Below the pieces are notes generated by a model. The model was not told where the DNA came from and did no database searches. It saw only the letters and a program-made list of their open reading frames with translations. A stretch of 64,000 nt of DNA from Campylobacterales bacterium. GTDB lineage: Bacteria > Campylobacterota > Campylobacteria > Campylobacterales > Sulfurimonadaceae. The translations under genes and the position numbers were made by a program. The stretch spans positions 1-64,000 of the forward strand of contig JAFGUB010000007.1 of NCBI GenBank assembly GCA_016938735.1. Reading direction: 5' to 3'. Positions 21,254-29,350 of this stretch are shown in pieces (positions within the stretch are counted from its first letter, which is position 1; each line of letters begins with the position of its first letter).

Positions 21254-22708
21254 TTAATGGCGTACGTTGAGATTGTGGGCTTTAATTTTACCGATCATTT
21301 CCTGTAGATGTTCCACTCTGGCCGCCTCTTGTGCGCAGGCGCTTTGCGATTGGAGGTTGAAGCGTTCGAGTTTTTGATCGAGATATGTGGTGTTGAAGCG
21401 CCCCGCGATGAAATCCTCGTCGCGCACGATTTCGCGGTGCAGGGCGATATTGGTCTTGATCCCCTCGATATAGAACTCATCGAGTGCGCGACGCGCTTTT
21501 TTGACTGCCCCTTCCCAATCCAACGCCCAGACGATCAGCTTGCCGATCATCGAGTCGTAGTTGGGGACGATCTTGTAGCCGCTGTACGCCGCCGAATCGA
21601 GCCGCACACCGGGGCCGCCGGGGGTCATGTAGTTGGTGATGGTGCCAAAGGAGGGCATAAAGTTTTGCGCCGGATTTTCGGCGTTGATGCGAAACTCGAT
21701 GGCGTAGCCGCGAAAGCGGATCTCCTCTTGCAAAAACTGCAGCTTGTCCCCTTCGGCGATCTGGATCATGCGCTGGATGATGTCTACGCCGCTGATGATT
21801 TCGGTGACGGGGTGCTCGACCTGGACGCGGGTGTTCATCTCGATGAAGTAGATGGTGTCTTGCTCGTCGATGAGGTATTCGATGGTGCCCACGCTCTCAT
21901 AGCCCAGACGAAACATCGCTTTGGTCGAGATGCGGTAGAGCTCTTTGCGCACCGCGTCGTTTAGGCGCGGCGAGGGGGCGATCTCGATCACCTTCTGGTG
22001 GCGGCGCTGGATGGAGCAGTCGCGCTCGCCGAGGTGCAAGACGTTGCCGTAGCGGTCGGCGATGATCTGAATCTCGATATGGCGGGGGTTTTCGACATAC
22101 TTTTCGATAAAAACCTCACTGCGCCCGAAAAACTTCATCGACTCCGCCGTAGCGCTCTCGAAGAGTTCACGAAACTGCGCGGCCTTTCTGACGATGCGCA
22201 TCCCCCGACCGCCGCCGCCGAATGCCGCTTTGATGATGACCGGAAAGCCGATCTGCGTGGCGATCTTCTCACCCTCATCGACGCTGGTGATCGGTTCGTC
22301 GGTTCCTTCGAGGACCGGTACGCCCACGCCGCGCATGGCCACTTTGGAGGCCATTTTGTCGCCGAAGAGCTCGATATGTTCGGGCTTGGGGCCGATGAAG
22401 ATGATCCCCCGATCCGCGCAGGCTTTGGCAAAATCGGCATTCTCGGAGAGAAAACCGTAGCCCGGATGGATGGCGTCGCAGCCAGCTTTGAGCGCGAGGT
22501 TGATGATGCGGTCATAATCAAGGTAGGCGCGCAGCGGATCGCCGAGGATCGGGTAGGCTTCGTCGGCTTTGCGTACCCAGATCCCCTCTACGTCCACTTC
22601 GGAGAACATGGCGACGCTGGTGATATCCAGCTCCTTGCAGGCGCGGATGATGCGCAGGGCGATTTCGCCACGGTTGGCGATAAAGATTTTGGTGATGCGG
22701 CGGTGCAT
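21254..22708 (-). CDS. accC: Biotin carboxylase subunit (acetyl-CoA, pyruvate or 2-oxoglutarate carboxylase)
   Basis: The 484-residue ATP-grasp enzyme carboxylates biotin on its carrier. Conserved blocks are IFIANRGEIALRI at the start, HPGYGFLSENADF near residue 75, KAAFGGGGRGMRIV near residue 157 and FIEMNTRVQVEHPVTE near residue 287. I chose the ATG at 22708, which has AAGGAG seven bases upstream; the ATG at 22714 is too close. It has about 35 residues more at the C-terminus than classic AccC, and no accB is adjacent, so it may serve a pyruvate or 2-oxoglutarate carboxylase instead. Confidence 0.85.
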   Translation of the reverse strand: MHRRITKIFIANRGEIALRIIRACKELDITSVAMFSEVDVEGIWVRKADEAYPILGDPLRAYLDYDRIINLALKAGCDAIHPGYGFLSENADFAKACADRGIIFIGPKPEHIELFGDKMASKVAMRGVGVPVLEGTDEPITSVDEGEKIATQIGFPVIIKAAFGGGGRGMRIVRKAAQFRELFESATAESMKFFGRSEVFIEKYVENPRHIEIQIIADRYGNVLHLGERDCSIQRRHQKVIEIAPSPRLNDAVRKELYRISTKAMFRLGYESVGTIEYLIDEQDTIYFIEMNTRVQVEHPVTEIISGVDIIQRMIQIAEGDKLQFLQEEIRFRGYAIEFRINAENPAQNFMPSFGTITNYMTPGGPGVRLDSAAYSGYKIVPNYDSMIGKLIVWALDWEGAVKKARRALDEFYIEGIKTNIALHREIVRDEDFIAGRFNTTYLDQKLERFNLQSQSACAQEAARVEHLQEMIGKIKAHNLNVRH

Positions 22709-22849
22709 AAGCATACTCCTTGAGTTTTGATGGCGTTATTGTAGGATCTTGCGTCCATCAAAGTCTTCACCGATTGTGGCCGATTTCTTTACATATAAAG
22801 CTATTTTTAGTGACAGTTATTGCTAATTTTATATGCTAATATAGCTTTT

Positions 22850-23725
22850 ATGAAACGCAAAACCGTCGATCGCCACACGCAGATCGCTAACGATCTGCTC
22901 TTTTACGTCTATACCCATATCGAGACCGATATCGACCTTGAAGAGCTCAGCCGCGCTCACGGCGTCAGCCTCTTTCATCTGCATCGTATCTTCAAAGCGG
23001 TCTTCGGGCGCAACCTTTATGAGACGATCCAGTCGATCCGACTGCAAAAAGCGGCCAATCTGCTGCTGACCAACCGCCACTCCACCATCAGCGAAGTGGC
23101 CGCGCAGTGCGGTTACAGCGCTCAGGCCTCTTTTATCCGCGCCTTCAAGGGGCGCTTTGCCATGACGCCCGGAGCGTGGCGCGGCGGAGGGTATCTGGCG
23201 TATTCGGAGGCGATTGTGAGCCAATCGGAGTGCACCCGCCATTCAGAGGCGTCGTTTAAACATCTGCAGCCCGTGGTGGTCAAACGTGAGGCGATGAGCG
23301 CCTATTACATCCGCCATCAGGGCTATGGGCCTTCGATTCACAGCGCATGGCAGAAGCTGCAGACCTGGATCTACACCAACCACATCGAGCACTACCGCTC
23401 CATCGCGCTCTTTCACGACAACCCTGCGATTACTCAGTTGCATGAGTGCCAGTATGTCGCCTGTATCGTCACCGAGGAGGCGATGAGCCAGCGGCTGGGG
23501 CATCTGCCGCGTTTTATGATCGCTGCGGGGGTCTATGCGCGTTTTGACATCGAAGGGGGGAGCGGGGATCTGCTCAAGTTCATCCGCTGGGTCTATCACG
23601 AGTGGCTTCCGCAAAGCCGCTATGAGACCTCCACCAAACCCGCCTACGCGCTTTATGAGCGCAACCATCACCTAGATGAGGGTGAGGATTTTCGGCTCAG
23701 CTTCTACCTGCCGATCCTCTACTGA
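22850..23725 (+). CDS. AraC-family regulator with GyrI-like ligand domain
   Basis: A 291-residue protein with two helix-turn-helix units at the N-terminus (IDLEELSRAHGVSLFHLHRIFKAVFGRN and STISEVAAQCGYSAQASFIRAFKGRFAMTP) followed by a GyrI/SOUL-like domain from about residue 135 that in relatives binds drugs or small hydrophobic ligands. The ATG at 22850 is chosen because the homologous part begins there. It is divergent from the biotin carboxylase gene, with a 141-base gap, and overlaps dbpA by seven bases at the 3' end. Confidence 0.85.
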   Translation: MKRKTVDRHTQIANDLLFYVYTHIETDIDLEELSRAHGVSLFHLHRIFKAVFGRNLYETIQSIRLQKAANLLLTNRHSTISEVAAQCGYSAQASFIRAFKGRFAMTPGAWRGGGYLAYSEAIVSQSECTRHSEASFKHLQPVVVKREAMSAYYIRHQGYGPSIHSAWQKLQTWIYTNHIEHYRSIALFHDNPAITQLHECQYVACIVTEEAMSQRLGHLPRFMIAAGVYARFDIEGGSGDLLKFIRWVYHEWLPQSRYETSTKPAYALYERNHHLDEGEDFRLSFYLPILY

Positions 23726-25035
23726 TCTAAGATCCACAGCGGAAATTTGCGCCCTTTGAAGCGCAGTTCCAAGATCGCTTTGCGCTTTACATGTAAGGCG
23801 CTTCGCGCAACGGCGACGTAGCTTTGATGCTCAAAAATATCGATCTGCCCGACCTGCGCGGGCTCAAGGCCTGCCTCTTGGGCGAGCGCGCCGAGGATGT
23901 CGCCTTTGCGCAGTTTTTGCTTTTTGCCCGCTTCGATGACGATGGTGACGTTGGGGGCGCGCAGCGGCGTGCTTTGGGTCTGCGGGCAGGGCTTTGCCTG
24001 CGGATGCGCCGCGTCAAGGGAGAGCGCGATACCGCTGCGTCCGGCGCGGGCGGTGCGGCCTATGCGGTGGGTGTAGGTGGCCGGATCGTGGGGCATTTCG
24101 ACGTTGAGCACCAGATCGACCGAGGGGATATCCAGCCCCCGCGCGGCCAGATCGGTGGCCACCAGCAAGACGGCGCTGCGGTTGGCAAACTGCACCAGCA
24201 CGTCGGTGCGTTCATACTGCTCCAGATCGCCATGCAGCGCCAGCGCGTCGTGCCCCGCTTCACGCAGCGCGGCGCAAAGATCGTGTACGGCGATTTTGGT
24301 GTTGCAAAAGAGGATGGCCGATTGGGGGCGGTAGTGCGAAAGCAGGGCGTTGATACACGCTAAGCGATCTTGCGCATCGAAAAAGTGCTCTTCGATGCGG
24401 TTGGGCGCTTCATCAAGCCTTACATGTAAGGCGTCATGCTGAAACTCGGTGCTGAGACTCAGGGCGTTTTCATCATATGTGGCGCAAAAAAGGAGGCTTT
24501 GATGCTTGGGGTTGAGATGGGCGCGGATGGTGTGCATATCTTCCAAAAAGCCCATATCAAGCATCCGGTCGGCCTCATCCAGCACGAAGAGTTCAAGGGC
24601 GTTACATGTAAGGCTTCCTTCGCGCAGATGCTGCTCTACGCGCCCGGGGGTTCCCACGACGATCTGCGGGGTGTGTTGGGTGAGCGAGAGGCGTTGGGGT
24701 TTGAGCGGTGCGCCGCCGCAGAGCGTGAGGATCTTGAGGTTGGGGATAAAGCGTGCCAGATCGCGCAGGCTCTTGGCGACCTGATCGGCAAGTTCGCGCG
24801 TGGGGGTGAGGATCAGCGCTTGGGTTTGGGCGTGATCGCTTTTGATGCGCTGCAACACCCCAAGACCGAAGGCGACCGTCTTGCCGCTGCCGGTTTTGGC
24901 CTGAGCAAGCACGTCGCGCCCCTCCAAGATGGCCGGAAGGCTCGCGCTTTGAATGGGGGTCATGGTGTTGAAGTTCAATGTATTGAGCGCTTCAAGTAGC
25001 TCGTTTTTGAGGTTTAGGGTAGAAAAAGGGCTCAT
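23719..25035 (-). CDS. dbpA: DEAD-box ATP-dependent RNA helicase DbpA
   Basis: A 438-residue helicase with the Q motif, Walker A AQAKTGSGKT near residue 44, DEAD box VLDEADRM near residue 152, SAT-equivalent FCATY, and the C-terminal helicase motifs VATDLAARGLDIP and HRIGRTARAG. The last 75 residues form the DbpA RNA-binding domain that recognises hairpin 92 of 23S rRNA, so the role is large-subunit assembly. Three TTACATGTAA copies lie in the gene. Its ATG overlaps the upstream stop codon by one base. Confidence 0.9.
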   Translation of the reverse strand: MSPFSTLNLKNELLEALNTLNFNTMTPIQSASLPAILEGRDVLAQAKTGSGKTVAFGLGVLQRIKSDHAQTQALILTPTRELADQVAKSLRDLARFIPNLKILTLCGGAPLKPQRLSLTQHTPQIVVGTPGRVEQHLREGSLTCNALELFVLDEADRMLDMGFLEDMHTIRAHLNPKHQSLLFCATYDENALSLSTEFQHDALHVRLDEAPNRIEEHFFDAQDRLACINALLSHYRPQSAILFCNTKIAVHDLCAALREAGHDALALHGDLEQYERTDVLVQFANRSAVLLVATDLAARGLDIPSVDLVLNVEMPHDPATYTHRIGRTARAGRSGIALSLDAAHPQAKPCPQTQSTPLRAPNVTIVIEAGKKQKLRKGDILGALAQEAGLEPAQVGQIDIFEHQSYVAVARSALHVKRKAILELRFKGRKFPLWILDQ

Positions 25036-25631
25036 TAGCTTCCTTGGGGTAGGGTAAGTGGGGTTTGGAAAAAATCAGAAATGGTGCGTAGTTGGTGCTC
25101 GATCCCTTCAAAGGCGTGGCTGCCGCCCTCTTCGATCATGATCCTCGCGCCTTCAAGCATTGTTTCGGCTTCGCGGTAATCAAGCAGCTCATCACCTTTT
25201 TGCAGCAGCACCAACAGCCGTTCGCCCTCTTGTAGTGCGCCAAGATCGAAGCGCTTGAGTGCGTTTAGATGCGCTTCATTCCACTCAAAACGGCTCAGAT
25301 CGCCATAGTGCGTCATCTGCCCCAGCGCTTCGCGCAGCCGCTCATAGGGGCGCAGGGCGGGGTTGATCAGCACGGCGCGAAGGCCGTATCGCAGAGCAAG
25401 GTAGCGTGCGTAGTAGCCCCCCAGCGAAGAGCCGACGAGCTTGACTTCTCGCAGCTTCGGATCGCTGCTCTTTTGCAGCAGTTCAATCAGGCCGCAGAGC
25501 GACTCAATAGCCAGATCGGGGATCGTACTGAGTGTGGGGGCATAGATGGGTTCGTTACATGTAAGCGAACAAAACAGGCGTGCTTTGCTCCCCCTTGCGC
25601 TGCTGGCAAAGCCGTGAAGGTAGAGGATCAT
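25035..25631 (-). CDS. YqiA-like alpha/beta hydrolase (esterase)
   Basis: A 198-residue soluble esterase. The oxyanion region LYLHGFASS stands at residues 3-11 and the nucleophile elbow GSSLGGYYA near residues 67-75; a C-terminal histidine near residue 177 (GGSHAFEG) completes the triad. It lies in an operon of small hydrolases, overlapping the thioesterase gene by four bases and dbpA by one. The physiological substrate is unknown. Confidence 0.82.
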   Translation of the reverse strand: MILYLHGFASSARGSKARLFCSLTCNEPIYAPTLSTIPDLAIESLCGLIELLQKSSDPKLREVKLVGSSLGGYYARYLALRYGLRAVLINPALRPYERLREALGQMTHYGDLSRFEWNEAHLNALKRFDLGALQEGERLLVLLQKGDELLDYREAETMLEGARIMIEEGGSHAFEGIEHQLRTISDFFQTPLTLPQGS

Positions 25632-26008
25632 ACGCCCAGCACTTCGGCGAAAAAGTCGGGGATTTTGGCGGGTTTATCGCCGTGCAGACACACCAGCGTC
25701 ACCTCCATGCCAAAGAGTTTGCGCTCATGGCAGAAGATCTCCTGAAGCATCCTCAGCGAAGCCTTTTTGCGCTCAATGACGCTGCTCTTTACATGTAAGC
25801 GCTCCCCCAGCCGCGCCGGTGCGAAGTAGTGCGCGCTAAGCTCCTTGACGACAAAGTGGTATCCCTCTTGCATCGGCGTTTGACCCTTGGCAAAAAAGAG
25901 CTCTGATCTGGCCCGTTCGCAGAAATTGAGGTATTTGGAGTGGTAGACCACACCGCCCGTGTCGGTGTCTTCGTAGTAGACGACGGTGTCAAAGGTGCTT
26001 AGGGGCAT
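25628..26008 (-). CDS. YbgC-like acyl-CoA thioesterase (hotdog fold)
   Basis: A 126-residue hotdog-fold protein with the family signature YYEDTDTGGVVYHSKYLNFCERAR, whose aspartate is catalytic. Members hydrolyse short-chain or 4-hydroxybenzoyl CoA esters; YbgC of the Tol-Pal cluster is the closest functional type. I start it at the ATG at 26008; the longer upstream extension does not resemble the family. A TTACATGTAA copy lies near residue 72. It sits four bases after the Uma2 gene. Confidence 0.85.
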   Translation of the reverse strand: MPLSTFDTVVYYEDTDTGGVVYHSKYLNFCERARSELFFAKGQTPMQEGYHFVVKELSAHYFAPARLGERLHVKSSVIERKKASLRMLQEIFCHERKLFGMEVTLVCLHGDKPAKIPDFFAEVLGV

Positions 26009-26012
26009 GGCG

Positions 26013-26552
26013 CTAAAACACCTTTCCAAAATCGACACCGCTCTCGCATCCGTCAAGGCTAAGCGTGATCGTGTCGTTACATGTAAGCTTTTTGATATGC
26101 ACATACGTTCCCTCAATCAGCTCAAAGAGGTCGGCGAGTTCAGATTCAGGCTCGATGATAATGTAGTAGCGCACCCCTTCGCGCTCGTAGAGGTTGTATT
26201 TGGTCGTGACGTCTTTGAGTGCGGTGGCTTTGAAGAGCACTTCGCAGACAATGCACGGAGCGGTGGTGAAACACTGCCCCTGCGGCTCTTCGCAAAAGAG
26301 CGCCACGTCGGGTTGAATGACGGTGGATTCATTCACTTTCCAATCGATCGGAGAGATATAGACCTCGCATTCGTTACATGTAAGCTTCTCTTTAAGTTCA
26401 CGCCAAACATGCGCCACGATACGCTGATGTTTCGGATAGGGTGCCGGACTCATGGCGTAGGCAATCCTGCTGATGAGTTCATAGCGATCTTCCCACTGCA
26501 GATAGTCTTTGTAGGTGTAAAGGGGGAAATGGTCAATCTTGTAGGCTTCCAT
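26013..26552 (-). CDS. Uma2-family (DUF820) putative nuclease
   Basis: A 179-residue protein with the restriction-endonuclease-like core of the Uma2 family: ERYELI-type start (YLQWEDRYELISR), VIQPDVALFCEEP with its catalytic aspartate, and the strand with IVCEVLF (E) then an acid and lysine pattern in YEREGVRYYIIIEPE. The family is abundant in cyanobacteria and Campylobacterota and has no settled role. The ATG at 26552 has AAAGGAG seven bases ahead. Two TTACATGTAA copies encode Leu-Thr-Cys-Asn at both places. Confidence 0.82.
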   Translation of the reverse strand: MEAYKIDHFPLYTYKDYLQWEDRYELISRIAYAMSPAPYPKHQRIVAHVWRELKEKLTCNECEVYISPIDWKVNESTVIQPDVALFCEEPQGQCFTTAPCIVCEVLFKATALKDVTTKYNLYEREGVRYYIIIEPESELADLFELIEGTYVHIKKLTCNDTITLSLDGCESGVDFGKVF

Positions 26553-26615
26553 GCTGCGCTCCTTTGGTGCCATTATAGCCCAAGCGCAGCGAAGAGGGGG
26601 TGTGATGCGGTTTTT

Positions 26616-26801
26616 TTAGGCTTTCATATTGAGCCACGAAGGGGGAAAATCAAAAAGCAGTTCACTTGCTTGCCATTCGCCCTTGTCGCTGTTTTTATAG
26701 TGAAGTTTGCCATTAATGTTTGAATAGCGCAGTCCTGTAGCGGTGCTGTAGAGCTCTTTGCCCTCGCTTAGCGCATTGAGGACTTCATCTTTGCTTTGCA
26801 T
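26616..26801 (-). CDS. Small hypothetical protein downstream of the cold-shock gene
   Basis: A 61-residue soluble protein that I do not recognise. It has a good AAGGAG ribosome site before the ATG. The composition (TGLRYSNINGKLHYKNSDKGEW) suggests a small beta-sheet protein. A hairpin separates it from the cold-shock gene, and read-through could link the two. Confidence 0.5.
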   Translation of the reverse strand: MQSKDEVLNALSEGKELYSTATGLRYSNINGKLHYKNSDKGEWQASELLFDFPPSWLNMKA

Positions 26802-26817
26802 CGTATCTCCTTGAGTA

Positions 26818-26836
26818 GCCCTGAAAAGTTCAGGGC
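26818..26836 (-). terminator. Hairpin between cspA and the following small gene
   Basis: GCCCTGAA and TTCAGGGC form a perfect eight-base stem around a three-base loop just after the cspA stop on the reverse strand. No T-run follows, so it may be an attenuating or RNA-stabilising hairpin rather than a full terminator. Confidence 0.5.
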
Positions 26837-26843
26837 AGGGGCT

Positions 26844-27062
26844 TTAGAGGATGGTGACGTTTTCGGCTTGTGGCCCTTTTTGGCCTTGACCGATGATGTA
26901 AGAGACCTTTTGACCCTCTTCGAGCGTCACGCGGCCAAAGCCGTTGCTGTTGATTTGGCGGTAGTGTACAAACAAATCTTTATCACCGTTGTTTTGTTGG
27001 ATAAATCCGAAGCCTTTTTCATTGTTGAACCATTTGACGGTTCCTTGATTTTGGTTTGCCAT
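26844..27062 (-). CDS. Cold-shock domain protein (CspA family)
   Basis: A 72-residue OB-fold RNA chaperone. Both nucleic-acid-binding motifs are present: KGFGFI (RNP1) near residue 16 and LFVHY (RNP2) near residue 30. The 275 bases upstream hold no other gene and could include a long leader as in other cold-shock genes, though I see no clear structure. Confidence 0.95.
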   Translation of the reverse strand: MANQNQGTVKWFNNEKGFGFIQQNNGDKDLFVHYRQINSNGFGRVTLEEGQKVSYIIGQGQKGPQAENVTIL

Positions 27063-27288
27063 TGCAAAGTCCTTGTTAGATTATTCACTGTAGAAGATAA
27101 AAGCGGTAACGGGTAGAGTGAATTGTATCGGTAACGTCGGTCAGCAATAAAACGCAGGCTCAGGGTGAAACGGAATTTAGTCTTTCAGTGGGAGCAGTAT
27201 AGCTGAATTTTCTCTTATATGGGCATCTTTTGGATGAAATCTAGTTGCCTCTTCGGTCGCCCTCTTGCGCTCAGCGTTGACAAGCGCA

Positions 27289-27328
27289 TTGCTATTGGGA
27301 TAGAATGACAATATATTGTCAATAGCAA
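27289..27328. promoter_or_regulatory. Nested inverted repeats, likely operator of the YefM-YoeB pair
   Basis: A perfect 16-base palindrome TGACAATATATTGTCA (27306-27321) is enclosed by a second inverted pair, TTGCTATTG (27289-27297) and CAATAGCAA (27320-27328). It ends ten bases before the antitoxin ATG. YefM-type antitoxins bind such repeats to repress their own operon. Confidence 0.6.
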
Positions 27329-27337
27329 GGATTTTGG

Positions 27338-27589
27338 ATGCAAGCGATTTTTTATTCACAAGCAAGAAACAATTTAAGAGAGATCATCAATAAAGTATGC
27401 GACGACTTCGATGAGTATGTGATTACGACCAAAGACGATAAATCGGTCGTGATCCTTTCCTATGAGGAGTACCGCGCGATGAAAGAGACGATGTACCTGC
27501 TCTCATCAAAAACCAATCGCGATCGACTTAATGACGCCGTAGATCAGATCGAAAATCTACAATTTAGCAAAAGAGATATTGAGGTATGA
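27338..27589 (+). CDS. YefM/Phd-type antitoxin
   Basis: An 83-residue protein with the Phd/YefM fold: N-terminal DNA-binding part (FYSQARNNLREIINKVCDDFDEYVITTK), the strand VVILSYEEYRAMKETMYLL, and a charged C-terminal tail that wraps the toxin. It overlaps the toxin gene by four bases. It would neutralise the ribosome-dependent mRNase and repress the operon with it. Confidence 0.9.
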   Translation: MQAIFYSQARNNLREIINKVCDDFDEYVITTKDDKSVVILSYEEYRAMKETMYLLSSKTNRDRLNDAVDQIENLQFSKRDIEV

Positions 27590-27846
27590 TCATCGGTTTT
27601 GCCGATAGAGGCTGGGAAGATTATCAGTATTGGGTGCAGAGTGACAAAAAAATAGTTAAAAGAATCAACCTCATTCTACAAGATATCAAACGCAATCCCG
27701 ATGACTCCGACGGACTTGGTAAACCTGAGAGGCTCAAAGAGAACTATAGCGGTTATTTTTCAAGAAGAATTACGGCAGAACATAGGCTTGTTTATAAAAT
27801 CATCGAAGATATTATTGTTGTGGCTCAATGTAGATTTCACTATTAG
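27586..27846 (+). CDS. YoeB-type mRNA interferase toxin
   Basis: An 86-residue RelE-fold toxin. The conserved start (FADRGWEDYQYW), basic centre (RINLILQDIKRNP), LGKPERLKENYSGYFSRRI and the catalytic end AEHRLVY and CRFHY match YoeB, which cuts mRNA in the ribosome. Its last 35 bases overlap the convergent transposase gene end. The pair forms the left edge of the accessory island. Confidence 0.92.
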   Translation: MIIGFADRGWEDYQYWVQSDKKIVKRINLILQDIKRNPDDSDGLGKPERLKENYSGYFSRRITAEHRLVYKIIEDIIVVAQCRFHY

Positions 27847-28507
27847 CCAACTTTATAACTTTTGGCCTTCCTCGTGCATTCAGCGTCGCCATTAGCCCGA
27901 GCCGCTGCGCGGTCTCAATTTGCCATGCTTCATCTCCCAGCGGACTTTGTCGATTGACGCTGTTGCGCACTCTTTCGAGTTCAAATAGTGACAAAGCGGT
28001 ATTGACCCTCTCGATCCAGTCACTTCCAAGCGCAACATACGGTTCATGCAGCAGTGCGCGGTTATGATGGATGCGCTCATGCAGCGACGCGTACATGTAC
28101 TCTTCCGCTTTTTTCACCAAACCTGCACGCAGCGCATTAGCTTCAATGTAATGCAGCAACGTTACATAGTACGACTCCTGCTGCACCAAAAAGCTTTTGT
28201 AACGCCCCTGCCAGATATGCCCAGATGTTTTGTTTTTCTTATGATAGTGGCGCACATGCGAGGTCATCACCCACTGCATAAAGCGGCTTAAGCTCCCCTC
28301 GCGCTGCGGTGAGAGCAGCAGATGAAAATGGTTGGGCATCAGGGCGTAGGCGTGCAGTTCGACACGCTCTTTGAGCTTTGCTTTTGCGAGCAGATCGAAA
28401 AAGTACTCATAATCTTCGGCATCGTCAAAGACCTGCATGCGCATATTGCCACGGTTGATGAGATGATAGATTCCACCGACTGTTTCACCTCGGGCTATGC
28501 GGGGCAT
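27812..28507 (-). CDS. REP-associated tyrosine transposase (RAYT, IS200/Y1 type)
   Basis: A 231-residue Y1 transposase. The metal-binding HUH motif is HFHLLLS (residues 60-66) within the family block ALMPNHFHLLLS, and the catalytic tyrosine lies in YYVTLLHYIEANALRAGLV near residue 120, so it looks intact. RAYTs are single-copy domesticated relatives of IS200 transposases that spread short palindromic REP elements. AAAGGAG precedes the ATG and TATAAT (28538-28543, reverse strand) gives a -10 element. The repeats described to its right are the likely REP partners. Confidence 0.9.
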   Translation of the reverse strand: MPRIARGETVGGIYHLINRGNMRMQVFDDAEDYEYFFDLLAKAKLKERVELHAYALMPNHFHLLLSPQREGSLSRFMQWVMTSHVRHYHKKNKTSGHIWQGRYKSFLVQQESYYVTLLHYIEANALRAGLVKKAEEYMYASLHERIHHNRALLHEPYVALGSDWIERVNTALSLFELERVRNSVNRQSPLGDEAWQIETAQRLGLMATLNARGRPKVIKLANSEIYIEPQQ

Positions 28508-28521
28508 TGGGGCTCCTTTAT

Positions 28522-28566
28522 GGGTTACATGTAAGGCATTATATCATAAAGTAGCCTGTCCCTATT
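28522..28566. repeat. 45-bp repeat upstream of the RAYT gene (copy 1)
   Basis: The unit begins GGGTTACATGTA and ends AAAGTAGCCTGTCCCTATT. It covers the promoter region of the transposase gene. A second copy with two differences lies at 29351-29395, so the hicAB genes are flanked by direct repeats. GTAG, the head tetranucleotide of many REP elements, occurs in it. Confidence 0.8.
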
Positions 28567-28616
28567 CTCTGCTATTCTCACATTCTCCCCTTTATGGAGC
28601 GAGCAAAAGCTTTCGC

Positions 28617-29036
28617 TCAGTAAGTCGCTGAGAGCTGATGCTCCAATGCTAGAGCTATGAGACGCGATCTATTGATGTTTGCTGCTTTGGCGTAACGGTC
28701 GGCTCTTTCTAATAACATTTGAGGGATTGTGATGTTGACTCGAACCGCATGTTCTTTTGTTCTGCGAGAAATGATAGCCGGATTCGGTTCGATCATCATC
28801 AGCAAACATCCTTCCGCCTCCTCTTTCGCATGGTTTAGATCAACCGCCGGAGCCTCTTCATTATCGTTGATCAGTTCGGAGAGATGAAGACTTAGCGCCT
28901 CTTTTGCCATAGTGATTGCTTCTTCAAGATCATGACCGGCAGAGATACAACCGGCAACATCAGGGAAAAATACGCTGTATCCTCCATCGCTTGTTTCTTC
29001 GAATACCGCTGGATATGCTTTTAACCATTCAACCAT
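28617..29036 (-). CDS. hicB: HicB-type antitoxin
   Basis: A 139-residue antitoxin. The N-terminal partial RNase H fold has the family pattern YPAVFEETSDGGYSVFFPDVAGCISAGHDLEEA; the C-terminal part (VRVNITIPQMLLERADRYAKAANINRSRLI) is a ribbon-helix-helix DNA-binding domain. It would block HicA and repress the operon. It overlaps hicA by 16 bases, in the order hicA-hicB. Confidence 0.93.
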   Translation of the reverse strand: MVEWLKAYPAVFEETSDGGYSVFFPDVAGCISAGHDLEEAITMAKEALSLHLSELINDNEEAPAVDLNHAKEEAEGCLLMMIEPNPAIISRRTKEHAVRVNITIPQMLLERADRYAKAANINRSRLIALALEHQLSATY

Positions 29037-29239
29037 AATATAAACTCCTCCTTGGATGAATTAAGCTGTTTGAGGATGCTTGATAGTGTCTTTGGAGCTA
29101 TCTCTCGCTTTGGATGTGGGATAGTAGCTTTACCTTTGAGGATTGGATGCTTAAAATGCTTGTGGCTTCCCTCTTGAGAAACTTCAAACCAACCCATTGC
29201 CAAAGCAAAACGTATCAACTCTTTTGATGTGAAACTCAC
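29021..29239 (-). CDS. hicA: HicA-type mRNA interferase toxin
   Basis: A 72-residue double-stranded RNA-binding fold toxin with the active histidine in GSHKHFKHP and the following strand GKATIPHPKREIAPKTLSSILKQL. HicA cuts mRNA and tmRNA independently of the ribosome. Length and motif are complete, so the module looks functional. Confidence 0.93.
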   Translation of the reverse strand: MSFTSKELIRFALAMGWFEVSQEGSHKHFKHPILKGKATIPHPKREIAPKTLSSILKQLNSSKEEFILWLNG

Positions 29240-29258
29240 AGAACCTCAATTGCCTTTA

Positions 29259-29276
29259 TGTGTATTATTATACACA
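29259..29276. promoter_or_regulatory. Inverted repeat overlapping the hicAB promoter
   Basis: TGTGTAT-TATT-ATACACA has perfect seven-base arms. On the reverse strand it contains TATAAT, a -10 element placed to transcribe hicA, so a HicB dimer bound here would block the promoter. Confidence 0.6.
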
Positions 29277-29350
29277 CCTTTTAGGTGAAAGTCGGCAAGT
29301 AAAATAAATTTTATATTACTGGGGACTTGGGACATTTGAACTCTTTTTAG

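Noticed and set aside
22780-22800. TTTACATATAAAG near the AraC gene as another palindrome copy
   Set aside because: It differs in the central bases from ACATGT and is more likely plain AT-rich promoter sequence.
25628-26116. Longer start for the YbgC-like thioesterase
   Set aside because: The extra 36 residues overlap the Uma2 gene antisense to nothing and do not resemble the family; the ATG at 26008 fits the hotdog start.
27177-27365. Reverse open frame of 62 codons between cspA and the YefM gene
   Set aside because: It crosses the palindromic operator and the start of the YefM gene, has no ribosome site and no recognisable family; more likely non-coding.
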